Shown here piece by piece: positions 1-8,303 of a DNA stretch of 39,810 bases. The DNA comes from CAYZJB01 sp964478735 (GTDB taxonomy: Bacteria > CLD3 > SB21). The translations under genes and the position numbers were made by a program. The notes beneath the pieces are model-generated. The model did not search any database, had not been told where the DNA came from, and was given only the letters and a program-made list of their open reading frames with translations. Within the stretch, counting starts at the first letter, position 1; each line of letters begins with the position of its first letter. The stretch is taken from contig CAYZJB010000035.1 in the NCBI GenBank assembly GCA_964478735.1, positions 1 through 39,810 on the forward strand, read 5' to 3'.

Positions 1-62
1 GACGATTTGATTGTATCCCGGCCCTGAGCATCGAATCGATCGACATTCAATCGACATTCCAG

Positions 63-91
63 TTGACTCTCATTTTCTGGTTTAATAGTTT
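63..91 (+). promoter_or_regulatory. Weak candidate sigma-70 promoter for the fadL-SGNH operon
   Basis: TTGACT at 63-68 is followed after 17 nt by TAGTTT at 86-91. The -35 is good and the -10 matches poorly. It lies 80 nt upstream of the FadL-like gene. A short direct duplication, ATCGACATTC twice, sits just upstream at about 39-59. This is a motif match only. Confidence 0.3.
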
Positions 92-170
92 TTTCCTCGA
101 ATTTCCCTTTCTTTGTTTTCGGAGCAATTCCTCTCTCTAACCTAACACTTTACCCATGCAGGAGGAAACG

Positions 171-1526
171 ATGTACTCCCCCATTTCTACACTCTTTGGA
201 CGCATGTGTGCGACGTTGCTCGCTCTGGCGATGACGTCGGACATGTGGGCCGGTGGATTTTCGATTTACGAGCAAGGTGCGCGGGCAACGGCTCAGGGCG
301 GCGCCTTCGTCGCACGGCCGTGGGACCCGTCGGCCGGATTTTACAATCCCGCGGGTTTGGCGATGTTCGGCACGCCCGGTCAGTGGCGAATTTATGCTGG
401 ACTCACGCCGGTGCAGTCGCTGAGTAAATTCGTAGGCGCAAACCCGTACCCGGGCGTCTCGGCACGTGATGAGGCAAAAACGAAGTGGTTCCCTCCCTTT
501 TTTCTTCACGGCGCGTATCAGGTTAGTGATAAAATGGCCGTGGGTTTGTCCGTGACTACGCCTTACGGGCTTGGAACGGAATGGAAGGACAGCTTCAGCG
601 GCCGCTACCGTTCGCTTTTAGGAGACATCAAAGTCGTTTACGTGTCGCCGACTTTTTCGTACAAGTTTAGCGATCAATTTTCCGTTGGTGGGGCGGTCGA
701 TTACATCTGGTCGGAAGTTGCGCTCAAGCGGCGTCAGGGCCAGACGTTTTTTAACGGAACCAATACGACCGTATACGATGTCGCCGAAGTCGAACTGACC
801 GGAACGGACCCCGGTGAATTTGGCTGGCACCTTGGCGCGCTCTATAAGATCAACGACAACTGGTCAATCGGCGTCGATTACAAGCACCTCGTGCACAACG
901 AATACGAAGGAACGGCCAAGTTCAAACAGATTACGCACGAAGATACCTATGGCGTCGATCCGTTCGCGCAGTTGGTCGATCAAACCGTCGCGGCCAACCT
1001 GGCGAACCCGGCCTTCGGCGGGCTTAAGCAGGATGGCAACGCCAACTATCTGAACTTTCCCAACAGTATCGTTGTCGGCGTCGGTTATAAAACCGACAAA
1101 TGGAACGCGGAAGTAGATTTTGCATATGTCGGTTGGAAGACGTTCAAGGTCATCGAAATCGAATTTCCGGACAACCCTTCACTGACGAACGTTTTGGAAC
1201 AGCAATATGACAACGCGTGGCAGATTCGCGTGGGGGGCGAATATTGGTTTACCGATCGCTTTGCCGGACGACTAGGGTACATTTTCGACAAAACCCCGGC
1301 CCCTGCCAATACGATCAGTCCATTATTGCCGGACACCGATCGACATGATATCGGCATCGGGATCGGATACAAAGTCAGCGACGCCTTCAGTCTGGACGTC
1401 AGTTACCTTTCGGTCAACTTCGTCGAGCGCAGCACGAAAAACAACGTCGATGGATTCGACGGAACGTACCAATCGCATGTAAATCTTTTTGCGGTTGGGT
1501 TCGGTTACAATTTTGGCGGTCAATAA
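171..1526 (+). CDS. FadL/OmpP1-family outer-membrane transport protein
   Basis: A 451-aa protein with an N-terminal signal peptide (about residues 1-27) followed by the FadL N-terminal signature: GFSIYEQGARA, then AQGGAFVA and an NPAGLA segment. The rest alternates in the way of a beta-barrel and ends in an aromatic-rich final strand (FAVGFGYNFGG). FadL proteins form outer-membrane channels for long-chain fatty acids and other hydrophobic compounds. The start at 171 is preferred over the in-frame ATG at 156 because GGAGG at 161-165 sits 5 nt before it, inside the longer version. The stop at 1526 lies 13 nt before the SGNH lipoprotein gene, so the two are probably co-transcribed. The substrate cannot be read from the sequence. 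Confidence 0.9.
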   Translation: MYSPISTLFGRMCATLLALAMTSDMWAGGFSIYEQGARATAQGGAFVARPWDPSAGFYNPAGLAMFGTPGQWRIYAGLTPVQSLSKFVGANPYPGVSARDEAKTKWFPPFFLHGAYQVSDKMAVGLSVTTPYGLGTEWKDSFSGRYRSLLGDIKVVYVSPTFSYKFSDQFSVGGAVDYIWSEVALKRRQGQTFFNGTNTTVYDVAEVELTGTDPGEFGWHLGALYKINDNWSIGVDYKHLVHNEYEGTAKFKQITHEDTYGVDPFAQLVDQTVAANLANPAFGGLKQDGNANYLNFPNSIVVGVGYKTDKWNAEVDFAYVGWKTFKVIEIEFPDNPSLTNVLEQQYDNAWQIRVGGEYWFTDRFAGRLGYIFDKTPAPANTISPLLPDTDRHDIGIGIGYKVSDAFSLDVSYLSVNFVERSTKNNVDGFDGTYQSHVNLFAVGFGYNFGGQ

Positions 1527-1539
1527 GGAGACACAAAAA

Positions 1540-2880
1540 ATGAACATTCGTATCAACATAATCTGGTTCGGCCTGGCCGCCGTTTTTCTCGGATGCTCGG
1601 TCGATTATCCCAAGGCTGACGACGGCAGTTTTTCAGCCGGAACGGCCAATTTCAACAAATACGTCGCAATTGGAAACAGCCTGACGGCCGGCGTTCAAAG
1701 CGGTGGTTTAAAGGAAGCGTTCCAAGACATTTCCTATCCTCGCATGATCGCCAATCGATTGGGCATTGCCGATGCGGAATTCACGTATAACAACTTTCCG
1801 GATTCAGGTACTGTAGGGACGCTGGTATTGCTGGGCTTTTCGACAACTACCGGGTCGCCAGTCTTCAGAACCACGACGGCATCCACCGTACCCGGCAATT
1901 CCTTGCAGGCGACACCGTATGAGAATTTGGGAGTACCGACCGCATTCCTATATGACTTCTTAAACGCATCGGGATCGACGAACGGTACCAGCTGGTCCCA
2001 GACTCGTCTGGGAACTAGCAACCCCTTGTTCGATCCCATAGTTCGCGGACAAACACAGTTTCAGAACCTCAGATTACTGAATCCGACGTTTGTGACATTT
2101 CACCTGGGAAATAACGACATCCTGGGTTATGCTACCAATGGCGCCGGTTTAGATGGCAACTTCCAGGCCATAGCGGGCGTTCCTCCTTACACTCCCGTTT
2201 CTACGGCAGATCCTTTGGCCGGCATACTTGGATACAACTTCACCGATGGGTACGATGCGGCAATGGATAGTCTGGCCACACTCGGCGCCGATGTGGCCCT
2301 TGTCAACGTCCCGTACGTAACGGCAATCCCGTATTTCACCGCCGTCAATAAAGATTCCGTCGTCGTCAATCTCGGTCCACCGACGGTACGGGCGAAGATT
2401 TACACCGCAGAAACAGGTGTACAGTTTGTCACGTTGGCGGCGTCCCAAGTTCTAGGATCGACCTCCACGGCCATCGGCGACGGCAGCGCGGAAACTCCGT
2501 ACGGTCTACACCCATCCGATCCTTTGAGCGGACGATATACGTTAACGACGACAGAAGTAACAACCATCAACACGATAATCGATGAATACAACAAAGTCAT
2601 CGCAGCTCAGGCTACGGCTCATGGTTGGGCATTGGTCGATGTGAACGAGTTGTTCAATCAAATCGCCGCTGTTTCGGGCCCCACAGGATCCGGGTACAAT
2701 GCGGGGGGAGGTATCCGTGTAAAGACGGATTTTATTACCGGCGGCTTATTCAGTTATGACGGCGTTCATCCCACCTCAGTTGGCTATGCAATTTTGGCAA
2801 ACGAAGTCATCAAATCGGTCAATGAACATTACGGAAGTACGATTACACCAGTCAGCGTCACCGATTTTGTAAACTTCTGA
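1540..2880 (+). CDS. SGNH/GDSL-family hydrolase lipoprotein
   Basis: A 446-aa predicted lipoprotein. The N-terminus is hydrophobic and ends in a lipobox (FLGC, Cys at about residue 19). The SGNH blocks are visible: block I as AIGNSLTAG with Asn replacing the Asp of GDSL and the nucleophile Ser retained, block III as LGNNDIL, and block V as DGVHPT with the catalytic Asp-His pair. Such proteins are esterases or lipases. The FadL-SGNH pairing suggests a lipid or ester released at the outer membrane and then taken up, but that is inference. The start at 1540 follows AAGGAG (1525-1530) and gives the lipoprotein signal; the longer in-frame extension overlaps fadL and spoils it. A terminator follows immediately. 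Confidence 0.85.
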   Translation: MNIRINIIWFGLAAVFLGCSVDYPKADDGSFSAGTANFNKYVAIGNSLTAGVQSGGLKEAFQDISYPRMIANRLGIADAEFTYNNFPDSGTVGTLVLLGFSTTTGSPVFRTTTASTVPGNSLQATPYENLGVPTAFLYDFLNASGSTNGTSWSQTRLGTSNPLFDPIVRGQTQFQNLRLLNPTFVTFHLGNNDILGYATNGAGLDGNFQAIAGVPPYTPVSTADPLAGILGYNFTDGYDAAMDSLATLGADVALVNVPYVTAIPYFTAVNKDSVVVNLGPPTVRAKIYTAETGVQFVTLAASQVLGSTSTAIGDGSAETPYGLHPSDPLSGRYTLTTTEVTTINTIIDEYNKVIAAQATAHGWALVDVNELFNQIAAVSGPTGSGYNAGGGIRVKTDFITGGLFSYDGVHPTSVGYAILANEVIKSVNEHYGSTITPVSVTDFVNF

Positions 2881-2894
2881 TTAACCTTTGATTG

Positions 2895-2930
2895 AAAAAA
2901 GCCCGGCAGCGATGTCGGGCTTTTTTTATT
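2895..2930 (+). terminator. Rho-independent terminator after the SGNH gene
   Basis: A 7-bp stem, GCCCGGC (2901-2907) with GTCGGGC (2914-2920), closes a 6-nt loop and contains one G-T pair. It is followed by seven T. A run of A before the stem means it could also act on the opposite strand. It separates the fadL operon from the tRNA promoter. Confidence 0.9.
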
Positions 2931-2944
2931 TGCGTGAATTTCGT

Positions 2945-2973
2945 TTGACTTTATATACCTCGGCGACTATATT
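2945..2973 (+). promoter_or_regulatory. Sigma-70-type promoter of the tRNA operon
   Basis: TTGACT (2945-2950) and TATATT (2968-2973) are separated by exactly 17 nt. The tRNA-Thr gene begins 16 nt after the -10. The position straight after a terminator and before two tRNA genes fits a dedicated tRNA promoter. Confidence 0.75.
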
Positions 2974-2989
2974 TCTGCCGCTTTGAAAG

Positions 2990-3062
<73 letters not shown>

Positions 3063-3095
3063 CAGTTACGCGTTTTTTTGAAAAATTTTTATCAC

Positions 3096-3172
3096 GGGCA
3101 GTTGGCGGAGTGGTCAATCGCAACAGACTGTAAATCTGTCGGACTTAGTCCTACGGAGGTTCAAATCCTTCA
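3096..3172 (+). tRNA. tRNA-Tyr (anticodon GTA), 3' end in assembly gap
   Basis: A class II tRNA with acceptor strand GGGCAGT, anticodon stem ACAGA/TCTGT, loop CTGTAAA (anticodon GTA), long variable arm GGAC-TTA-GTCC, and T-arm GGAGG-TTCAAAT-CCTTC. Only the first base (A) of the 3' acceptor strand is present before the N run. The base run just after the gap is CTGCCCA, which would complete ACTGCCC plus the discriminator exactly. The gene is therefore intact in logic and split only by the gap. No CCA is encoded; CAA follows. Confidence 0.93.
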
Positions 3173-3272
3173 NNNNNNNNNNNNNNNNNNNNNNNNNNNN
3201 NNNNNNNNNNNNNNNNNNNNNNNNNNNNNNNNNNNNNNNNNNNNNNNNNNNNNNNNNNNNNNNNNNNNNNNN
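3173..3272. other. Assembly gap (100 N)
   Basis: The gap is exactly 100 N, the conventional size for a gap of unknown length. The left edge (CCTTCA) and right edge (CTGCCC) are continuous in repeat phase with the junction seen intact at 3349-3360. The gap probably hides a whole number, possibly zero, of 82-bp repeat units. Confidence 0.95.
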
Positions 3273-3409
3273 CTGCCCACAATTGAAACCTCTGCTTCTC
3301 GTTTACGGAGGTTCTGAGCCAAAGGCTCATGCGCCTCTGGCGCAAAATCCTTCACTGCCCACAATTGAAACCTCTGCTTCTCGTTTACGGAGGTTCTGAG
3401 CCAAAGGCT
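3273..3409 (+). repeat. 82-bp tandem repeat derived from the tRNA-Tyr 3' end
   Basis: One full unit (3273-3354) is followed by a partial unit (3355-3409) identical over all 55 bp. Each unit starts with the tRNA-Tyr acceptor end (CTGCCCACAA). The full unit ends with a rebuilt T-arm, in which GGAGGTTC and AAATCCTTCA are separated by about 30 inserted bases (3315-3344). The insert holds two perfect hairpins, TGAGCC-AAA-GGCTCA and GCGCC-TCT-GGCGC. A further AACCTC/GAGGTT stem spans the middle of the unit. The second copy diverges from 3410. The array adjoins the gap, so the true copy number is unknown. Confidence 0.9.
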
Positions 3410-3474
3410 TTGCTTCCTAAACAACACGTATCGACGCGCCTATCCTGCAGATCAATTGCTGCAGTGGATGGTCT

Positions 3475-6400
3475 TCACGCAAACGCCTGTTGAATCAAAC
3501 GTTCCTGTTCGACCTGATGTACACTCAACGATCCTGTGGCGGGTGCGGCACCGGCAGGGCGACCGGCATAGGACAATTTCATGTGCGACGGTAAATCGGC
3601 GGGCAACCGCATCGCCATAAACGTCCAGGCGCCCATGTTCTGAGGCTCTTCCTGGGTCCAGACGACGTCCGTGGCACGGGTATACCTGCTCAGCAGCGCT
3701 CGCCACATGTCACGATGATACGGATAGAACTGCTCGACGCGGACGACGGCAACGTCGCTGATGTTTTGAGCGAAACGGTGTTTGTTGAGATCGTAATAAA
3801 CTTTGCCCGAGCATAAAATGACCTTACGAATCTTATTCTTATCGACAGTTGCGTCGTCGAACAGTTCGTGGAACTGGCCGGACGTAAAGTCGCTCTTGGG
3901 CGATCGAGCCTCGGGCAGACGCAGCAGACTTTTCGGCGTCATGATGATCAGCGGCTGCTTCATCTGCGCCGTCATCTGGCGGCGAAGCGCGTGGAAATAC
4001 TGTGCCGGTGTCGTCAGATTACATACGATCATATTGTCTTCGGCACAGAGTGTCAGAAACCTCTCGAGGCGTGCGCTGGAGTGCTCCGGCCCCTGCCCTT
4101 CGTAACCGTGCGGTAGCAACATGACGAGATGGTTGGGCAACTGCCACTTGGCGTACGAACTGACGATGAAGTTATCGATGATCGGCTGGGCGACGTTGGC
4201 GAAATCGCCGAATTGAGCCTCCCATAGCACGAGCGCGAGGGGATCGGAAATGGCATAGCCAAATTCAAACCCCAGCACGGCCGTTTCCGATAATGCGCTA
4301 TCGACGGCCTCAAGTTTTCCCTGTTGAGGGTCCATGTGATTGAGCGGGAAATATTCCTGTCCGGTGTGAATATCCGTAAAACTCAAATGGCGCTGACTGA
4401 ATGTCCCGCGAACAACATCTTCGCCGCTGAGGCGGACGGGAACGCCTTCGAGCATCAGGGTGCCGAACGCGAGCGCCTCGCCAAAGGCCCAGTCGATGTC
4501 AGCGCTGCCCTCGAGTACTTTGCGGCGTTGATCGATGAAGTTCTGCAGCTTGGGGTGTACGGCAAACGTGTCGGGAACCGTCGTGAGCCCGCGGATCACA
4601 TGATTGAGCTGTTCCTCGGTGACATACGTATGCGATGATACATGCAGGGCCTGGATGTCCCGCTGCGTGATGGCCAGCGGCGTGTCGGGTTGATAGTGGA
4701 CGGCTTTGCGTTTGGCCGCATCGAGCGCATCGCTGAGTTCCTGCCACAAGGCCTTCTGCATCCCGTCGAATTCCTCCGCGGTGATGACTTCCTCACGGAT
4801 CAATTTCTCCGCGTAAATTTTCATCACGGATGGATGTTCTTTGATCGTCTGATACATCAGCGGCTGCGTATAACCCGGTTCATCACCTTCATTATGTCCG
4901 TGACGGCGGTACCCGTACACGTCGATCACAACGTCTTTTTCGAATTTCTGCCGGTACTCGAACGCCAGCTGCGTAACCCATAGCGTTGCCTCGGGGTCGT
5001 CGCCGTTGACGTGAAAAATCGGCGCCTGCACCATACGCGCCACGTCGGTGGCGTACGTCGACGACCGGGAATCTTCCGGAGTCGTGGTAAAACCGATCTG
5101 GTTGTTGATAATGACATGAATCGTTCCCCGCGTACGGTAACCGATCAACTGTGACAGATTGAGCGTCTCCGCCACGACACCCTGTCCCGCAAACGCGGCG
5201 TCGCCGTGAATCAGTACGGCCATCACGGCCTTGTTTTTCTCCTGCGGCATACGCGTTTGTTTGGCGCGAACGATCCCCTCGACAACGGGATTGACAAATT
5301 CGAGATGGCTCGGATTCGGCGCGACCGATACAATGACGGATCCGTGGGGCGTCGGGTAACTGCCCGTCGCTCCAAGATGGTACTTGACATCGCCGGAGCC
5401 CTGCGGTGAATCCGGATTGAGATACCCTTCGAACTCCGAAAATATCCGGTAGTACGGCTTTCCGATAATATTGGCAAGCACGTTAAGCCGGCCGCGGTGC
5501 GCCATACCCAGAACGATTTCCTTCACGCCGCCTTCAGCCGATTTAAGAACCAGATAATCGAGCAACGGTATAGTCGTTTCCGACCCTTCAAGGGAAAACC
5601 GTTTGTGTCCGACAAATTTCGTGTGTATGAATTTTTCAAAATTTTCCGCAATGACGAGCTTCGACAACGTCCGCTTTTTGGTAGCGGAGTCAAATTGCGG
5701 CTGGTTCCGCGTCGATTCCATCCGGACCTGCAGCCATTCTTTCTCTTCCGGACTCTGGATGTGGCGGAATTCCACGCCAATTTTATCGCAGTACGTCTGG
5801 TGCAGAATTTCCAGAATGTCCTTTAACTTTGCGGTCTTCATCCCTCCGAGTCCGTCGGTGATAAACGTGCGGTCGAAGTCCCATACCGTGAAACCGTACG
5901 TCGAGGAATCCAGTTCCGGATGAAACTGCATTTTATCCGTCAACGGATCGAGATCCGCCAGGAGATGACCGCGAACGCGGAACATGTTGATCATCTTCCA
6001 GACGCGGGCGTGTTTTTCGAACAGTTCGAAGTCCTGCGATCCGCCTAAAACCGACGGATGGCGATCCGCCGCCCACTCCGCAGGTTTAACCGGTAGACGA
6101 AGCGCGGAAAAGATCTCGTCGTAAAACTTGTCGTCGCCGAGGAGTAACTGATGTACGTACTGAAGGAAGAGCCCCGATTCCGCCCCCTGAATGATGCGGT
6201 GGTCGTAGGTGCTGGTCATGTTCATGACCTTCCCGATGCCCAGCTGGGCGAGCAGCGGCTCCGACATCGCGTGAAACTCCGCCGGATACTCAATCGCCCC
6301 CGTCGCAATGATGGCGCCTTGCCCGATCATCAGCCGGGGATTGGAAGCGATCGTTCCCACCGTACCGGGATTGGTCAGCGTCAGCGTCGTACCGGCAAAG

Positions 6401-7080
6401 TCCGAGGGCTCGATTTTATTGGTCCGTGCACGGCGAATGATCTGGTCGTAAGCCGCCAGGTACTGGTCGAACGACATCGCGTGAGCGTTTTTGATATTCG
6501 GCACGATCAGGGAACGGCTGCCGTCTTTTTTCTCGATGTCCACGGCCAGACCGAGATGCACGTGCGGTTTACGAATAACGTGCGGTTGTCCCTCGAGGAC
6601 CGTGAATGCAGAATTGAGCGTCGGATATTTTTTGAGTGCACGAACCAGCGCCCAACCGATGATATGCGTAAACGATACCTTGCCGCGGTGCATTTTCTGG
6701 AGATATTGATTGATAATACGCCGATTTTCGTCGAGCAGCTTGACCGGGATCGTCCGGAACGTCGTCGCGGTGGGGATCGTCAGACTGGCCGACATGTTGT
6801 CGACGATCTTCGCCGGAACACCTTTGAGGGCAATGGCCTCTTCTCCGGGCAATGGAAGCGGCATGGCAACCGGAAGGGGCATCGTTCCGCCGTTCGCCGC
6901 CGTTTCGGCCGGTTTGGTGTCGACCTTACCGGTCAGATTGTTGAAGTAGCTTTTCCACGGCTCGCTGATCTGTGACGGGTCGCGCGAGTACTCGGAAAAT
7001 AATTCCTCGACGAACCATGAGTTGGGTCCGAAGGCGTCGATCGCATCGCGTTGTTGTGACGTGAGTTCCTGCAATTCCAT
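3475..7080 (-). CDS. kgd: Fused 2-oxoglutarate dehydrogenase/decarboxylase (E2o-E1o type)
   Basis: A 1201-aa TCA-cycle enzyme with the Mycobacterium Kgd / Corynebacterium OdhA architecture. A short N-terminal E1-docking segment (about 1-50) is followed by a Pro/Ala-rich linker, a 2-oxoacid dehydrogenase acyltransferase domain (about 105-330, ending in the catalytic STYDHRIIQG segment), and a full thiamine-diphosphate E1o domain (about 335-1201). The ThDP site shows GDAAFAGQG and NNQIGFTT. There is no lipoyl domain, as in Kgd, so a separate lipoylated E2 and an E3 should exist elsewhere. The family decarboxylates 2-oxoglutarate and passes succinyl groups on to CoA. It is transcribed alone, divergent from the glyco-cluster and convergent with the tRNA operon. 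The start at 7080 has only a weak ribosome-binding site (GAAAG). Confidence 0.95.
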   Translation of the reverse strand: MELQELTSQQRDAIDAFGPNSWFVEELFSEYSRDPSQISEPWKSYFNNLTGKVDTKPAETAANGGTMPLPVAMPLPLPGEEAIALKGVPAKIVDNMSASLTIPTATTFRTIPVKLLDENRRIINQYLQKMHRGKVSFTHIIGWALVRALKKYPTLNSAFTVLEGQPHVIRKPHVHLGLAVDIEKKDGSRSLIVPNIKNAHAMSFDQYLAAYDQIIRRARTNKIEPSDFAGTTLTLTNPGTVGTIASNPRLMIGQGAIIATGAIEYPAEFHAMSEPLLAQLGIGKVMNMTSTYDHRIIQGAESGLFLQYVHQLLLGDDKFYDEIFSALRLPVKPAEWAADRHPSVLGGSQDFELFEKHARVWKMINMFRVRGHLLADLDPLTDKMQFHPELDSSTYGFTVWDFDRTFITDGLGGMKTAKLKDILEILHQTYCDKIGVEFRHIQSPEEKEWLQVRMESTRNQPQFDSATKKRTLSKLVIAENFEKFIHTKFVGHKRFSLEGSETTIPLLDYLVLKSAEGGVKEIVLGMAHRGRLNVLANIIGKPYYRIFSEFEGYLNPDSPQGSGDVKYHLGATGSYPTPHGSVIVSVAPNPSHLEFVNPVVEGIVRAKQTRMPQEKNKAVMAVLIHGDAAFAGQGVVAETLNLSQLIGYRTRGTIHVIINNQIGFTTTPEDSRSSTYATDVARMVQAPIFHVNGDDPEATLWVTQLAFEYRQKFEKDVVIDVYGYRRHGHNEGDEPGYTQPLMYQTIKEHPSVMKIYAEKLIREEVITAEEFDGMQKALWQELSDALDAAKRKAVHYQPDTPLAITQRDIQALHVSSHTYVTEEQLNHVIRGLTTVPDTFAVHPKLQNFIDQRRKVLEGSADIDWAFGEALAFGTLMLEGVPVRLSGEDVVRGTFSQRHLSFTDIHTGQEYFPLNHMDPQQGKLEAVDSALSETAVLGFEFGYAISDPLALVLWEAQFGDFANVAQPIIDNFIVSSYAKWQLPNHLVMLLPHGYEGQGPEHSSARLERFLTLCAEDNMIVCNLTTPAQYFHALRRQMTAQMKQPLIIMTPKSLLRLPEARSPKSDFTSGQFHELFDDATVDKNKIRKVILCSGKVYYDLNKHRFAQNISDVAVVRVEQFYPYHRDMWRALLSRYTRATDVVWTQEEPQNMGAWTFMAMRLPADLPSHMKLSYAGRPAGAAPATGSLSVHQVEQERLIQQAFA

Positions 7081-7385
7081 ATGTCTTTCAACCTATTATT
7101 TTCAATCGTATTCCTGTTCAGCCCCACTCCTGTCAAACGGATCGTTGCACGGGCGCCGTAAGGCGGCCAAGTTAGAAAAAAAATGCGTCCGTCGCAACCC
7201 TGGCGTCGTGAAATAGCGGCCCGCGTCGAATTCGTACCGTTCAACCGATCTTGTAACTTTTGACGTCCAAATCCATCCAATCTCGAAGGATAGGCGAAAT
7301 TTTTATTGTTCTCGCGCGTTATCTTGCGTAACCTTTTCCATCATATTCCTGTGCATCCTACCTGCAGCCGAAGGAAAGGAACCTC
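7081..7385. other. Divergent intergenic region, kgd and glyco-cluster
   Basis: These 305 bp contain no credible gene. It must carry the kgd promoter and probably the cluster promoter. On the minus strand a perfect TTGACA (plus coordinates 7131-7136) has a possible TACGAT at 7105-7110, but the 20-nt spacing is long. On the plus strand TTGACG (7260-7265) lacks a good -10 at the right distance. AAGGAAAGGA at 7371-7380 is the ribosome-binding site of the first cluster gene. Confidence 0.5.
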
Positions 7386-8303
7386 TTGGCGTCCCGACCT
7401 GAACCCAACGGTCTTGAGCGCGACATTCTGAGAACGCTTTGTTATTTCGATGTGTTCAACTATCCGTTGAAGCCCGGCGAAGTTTTTCATTTCCTCCCGT
7501 CCAACAGTGTCGCGGAAGCTGAGGTACAGTCGAGGCTGTGGGAACTGGCGGCCCGGCAAAGGGTCGGTTCGAGCCGGAATTATTTTTTCCTGCCCCATCG
7601 TGAACAGACCATCGTCGACCGCCGCCTACGGGCGGAAAAGCGAGCACGCCAATTGCTGAAACGGGTACGGCACGTCGGCAAGCTGATCCGCATGTTTCCC
7701 TACGTACGCGGTATCGCCATCACGGGCGACCTTTCCAAAGGTGTCTCCACCCGCTCCAGCGACTTTGATTTCATGATCGTCACCGAACCGAATCGTGTCT
7801 GGATCTGCCGCGCAATGATGACGGCGTTTAAAAAAGCAGTCCTGCTTAACTGGAACCGTTATTTTTGTATTAATTTTATCGTCTCCTCCGATGCTTTGAC
7901 ATTGGAGCAACGATCCTATTATACCGCCAACGAAATTGTCACGACCCTGGGGTTGTGGAATCCGGACGTATTTGACGCATTTCGTTCGGCAAATTCATGG
8001 ACGACATCGTTTCTGCCCAATTGGAAGAACCACAGCGTCACGCTGACTCCGCTGAATGGCGGCTCGCGTGTACAGAAAGCATGGGAAAGCATTTTGAATT
8101 ATCTGCCTCTCGATCGCATCGATCACCATATCATGCGCTGGTTCCAAAAGCTCTGGCGGCGGCGCTATCGTCATATCTCCAATCGCGTCGACGACATATT
8201 TATGTCCACCCGCGGCATCAGCGCACGGTTTACCGCAGATCACGAGCGGCGAATCACGCAGGCTTATCACGATCGCGCCGAACGGATGGAGGTCAGTCCA
8301 TGA
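7386..8303 (+). CDS. Nucleotidyltransferase-fold protein heading the cluster
   Basis: A 305-aa protein. An N-terminal helical, winged-helix-like part (about 1-100) is followed by a pol-beta-type nucleotidyltransferase motif, GDLSKG then SDFDFMIV (about residues 119-138). The two Asp of DFD would bind metal. In the usual hG[GS] motif the second residue is Ser or Gly; here it is Asp. A later segment (NFIVSSDALTLEQR, then TANEI) resembles a group of about 300-aa nucleotidyltransferase-like proteins found near glycan genes. The substrate is unknown. The start is TTG at 7386, supported by AAGGAAAGGA 5 nt upstream. The stop overlaps the next gene by ATGA, which implies coupled translation. Confidence 0.7.
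   Translation: MASRPEPNGLERDILRTLCYFDVFNYPLKPGEVFHFLPSNSVAEAEVQSRLWELAARQRVGSSRNYFFLPHREQTIVDRRLRAEKRARQLLKRVRHVGKLIRMFPYVRGIAITGDLSKGVSTRSSDFDFMIVTEPNRVWICRAMMTAFKKAVLLNWNRYFCINFIVSSDALTLEQRSYYTANEIVTTLGLWNPDVFDAFRSANSWTTSFLPNWKNHSVTLTPLNGGSRVQKAWESILNYLPLDRIDHHIMRWFQKLWRRRYRHISNRVDDIFMSTRGISARFTADHERRITQAYHDRAERMEVSP

Noticed and set aside
1489..1539. Upstream extension of the SGNH lipoprotein
   Set aside because: It overlaps the FadL-like gene and would place the lipoprotein signal internally; the start at 1540 has a ribosome-binding site.
3273..3409. CRISPR array
   Set aside because: The units are directly adjacent, identical and derived from tRNA-Tyr. There are no unique spacers and no cas genes.
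3078..3427. Open frames across the tRNA-Tyr gene, gap and repeats on both strands
   Set aside because: They run through tRNA sequence and N bases; the apparent protein repeats are translations of the 82-bp DNA repeat.
3096..3474. Integration (att) site of a mobile element at tRNA-Tyr
   Set aside because: The duplicated tRNA end looks att-like, but no integrase, transposase or phage gene is nearby and the copies are close tandem units with hairpin inserts.
6151..6975. 274-codon open frame on the plus strand inside kgd
   Set aside because: It is antisense to a well-conserved E2o domain and its translation shows no recognisable motif.
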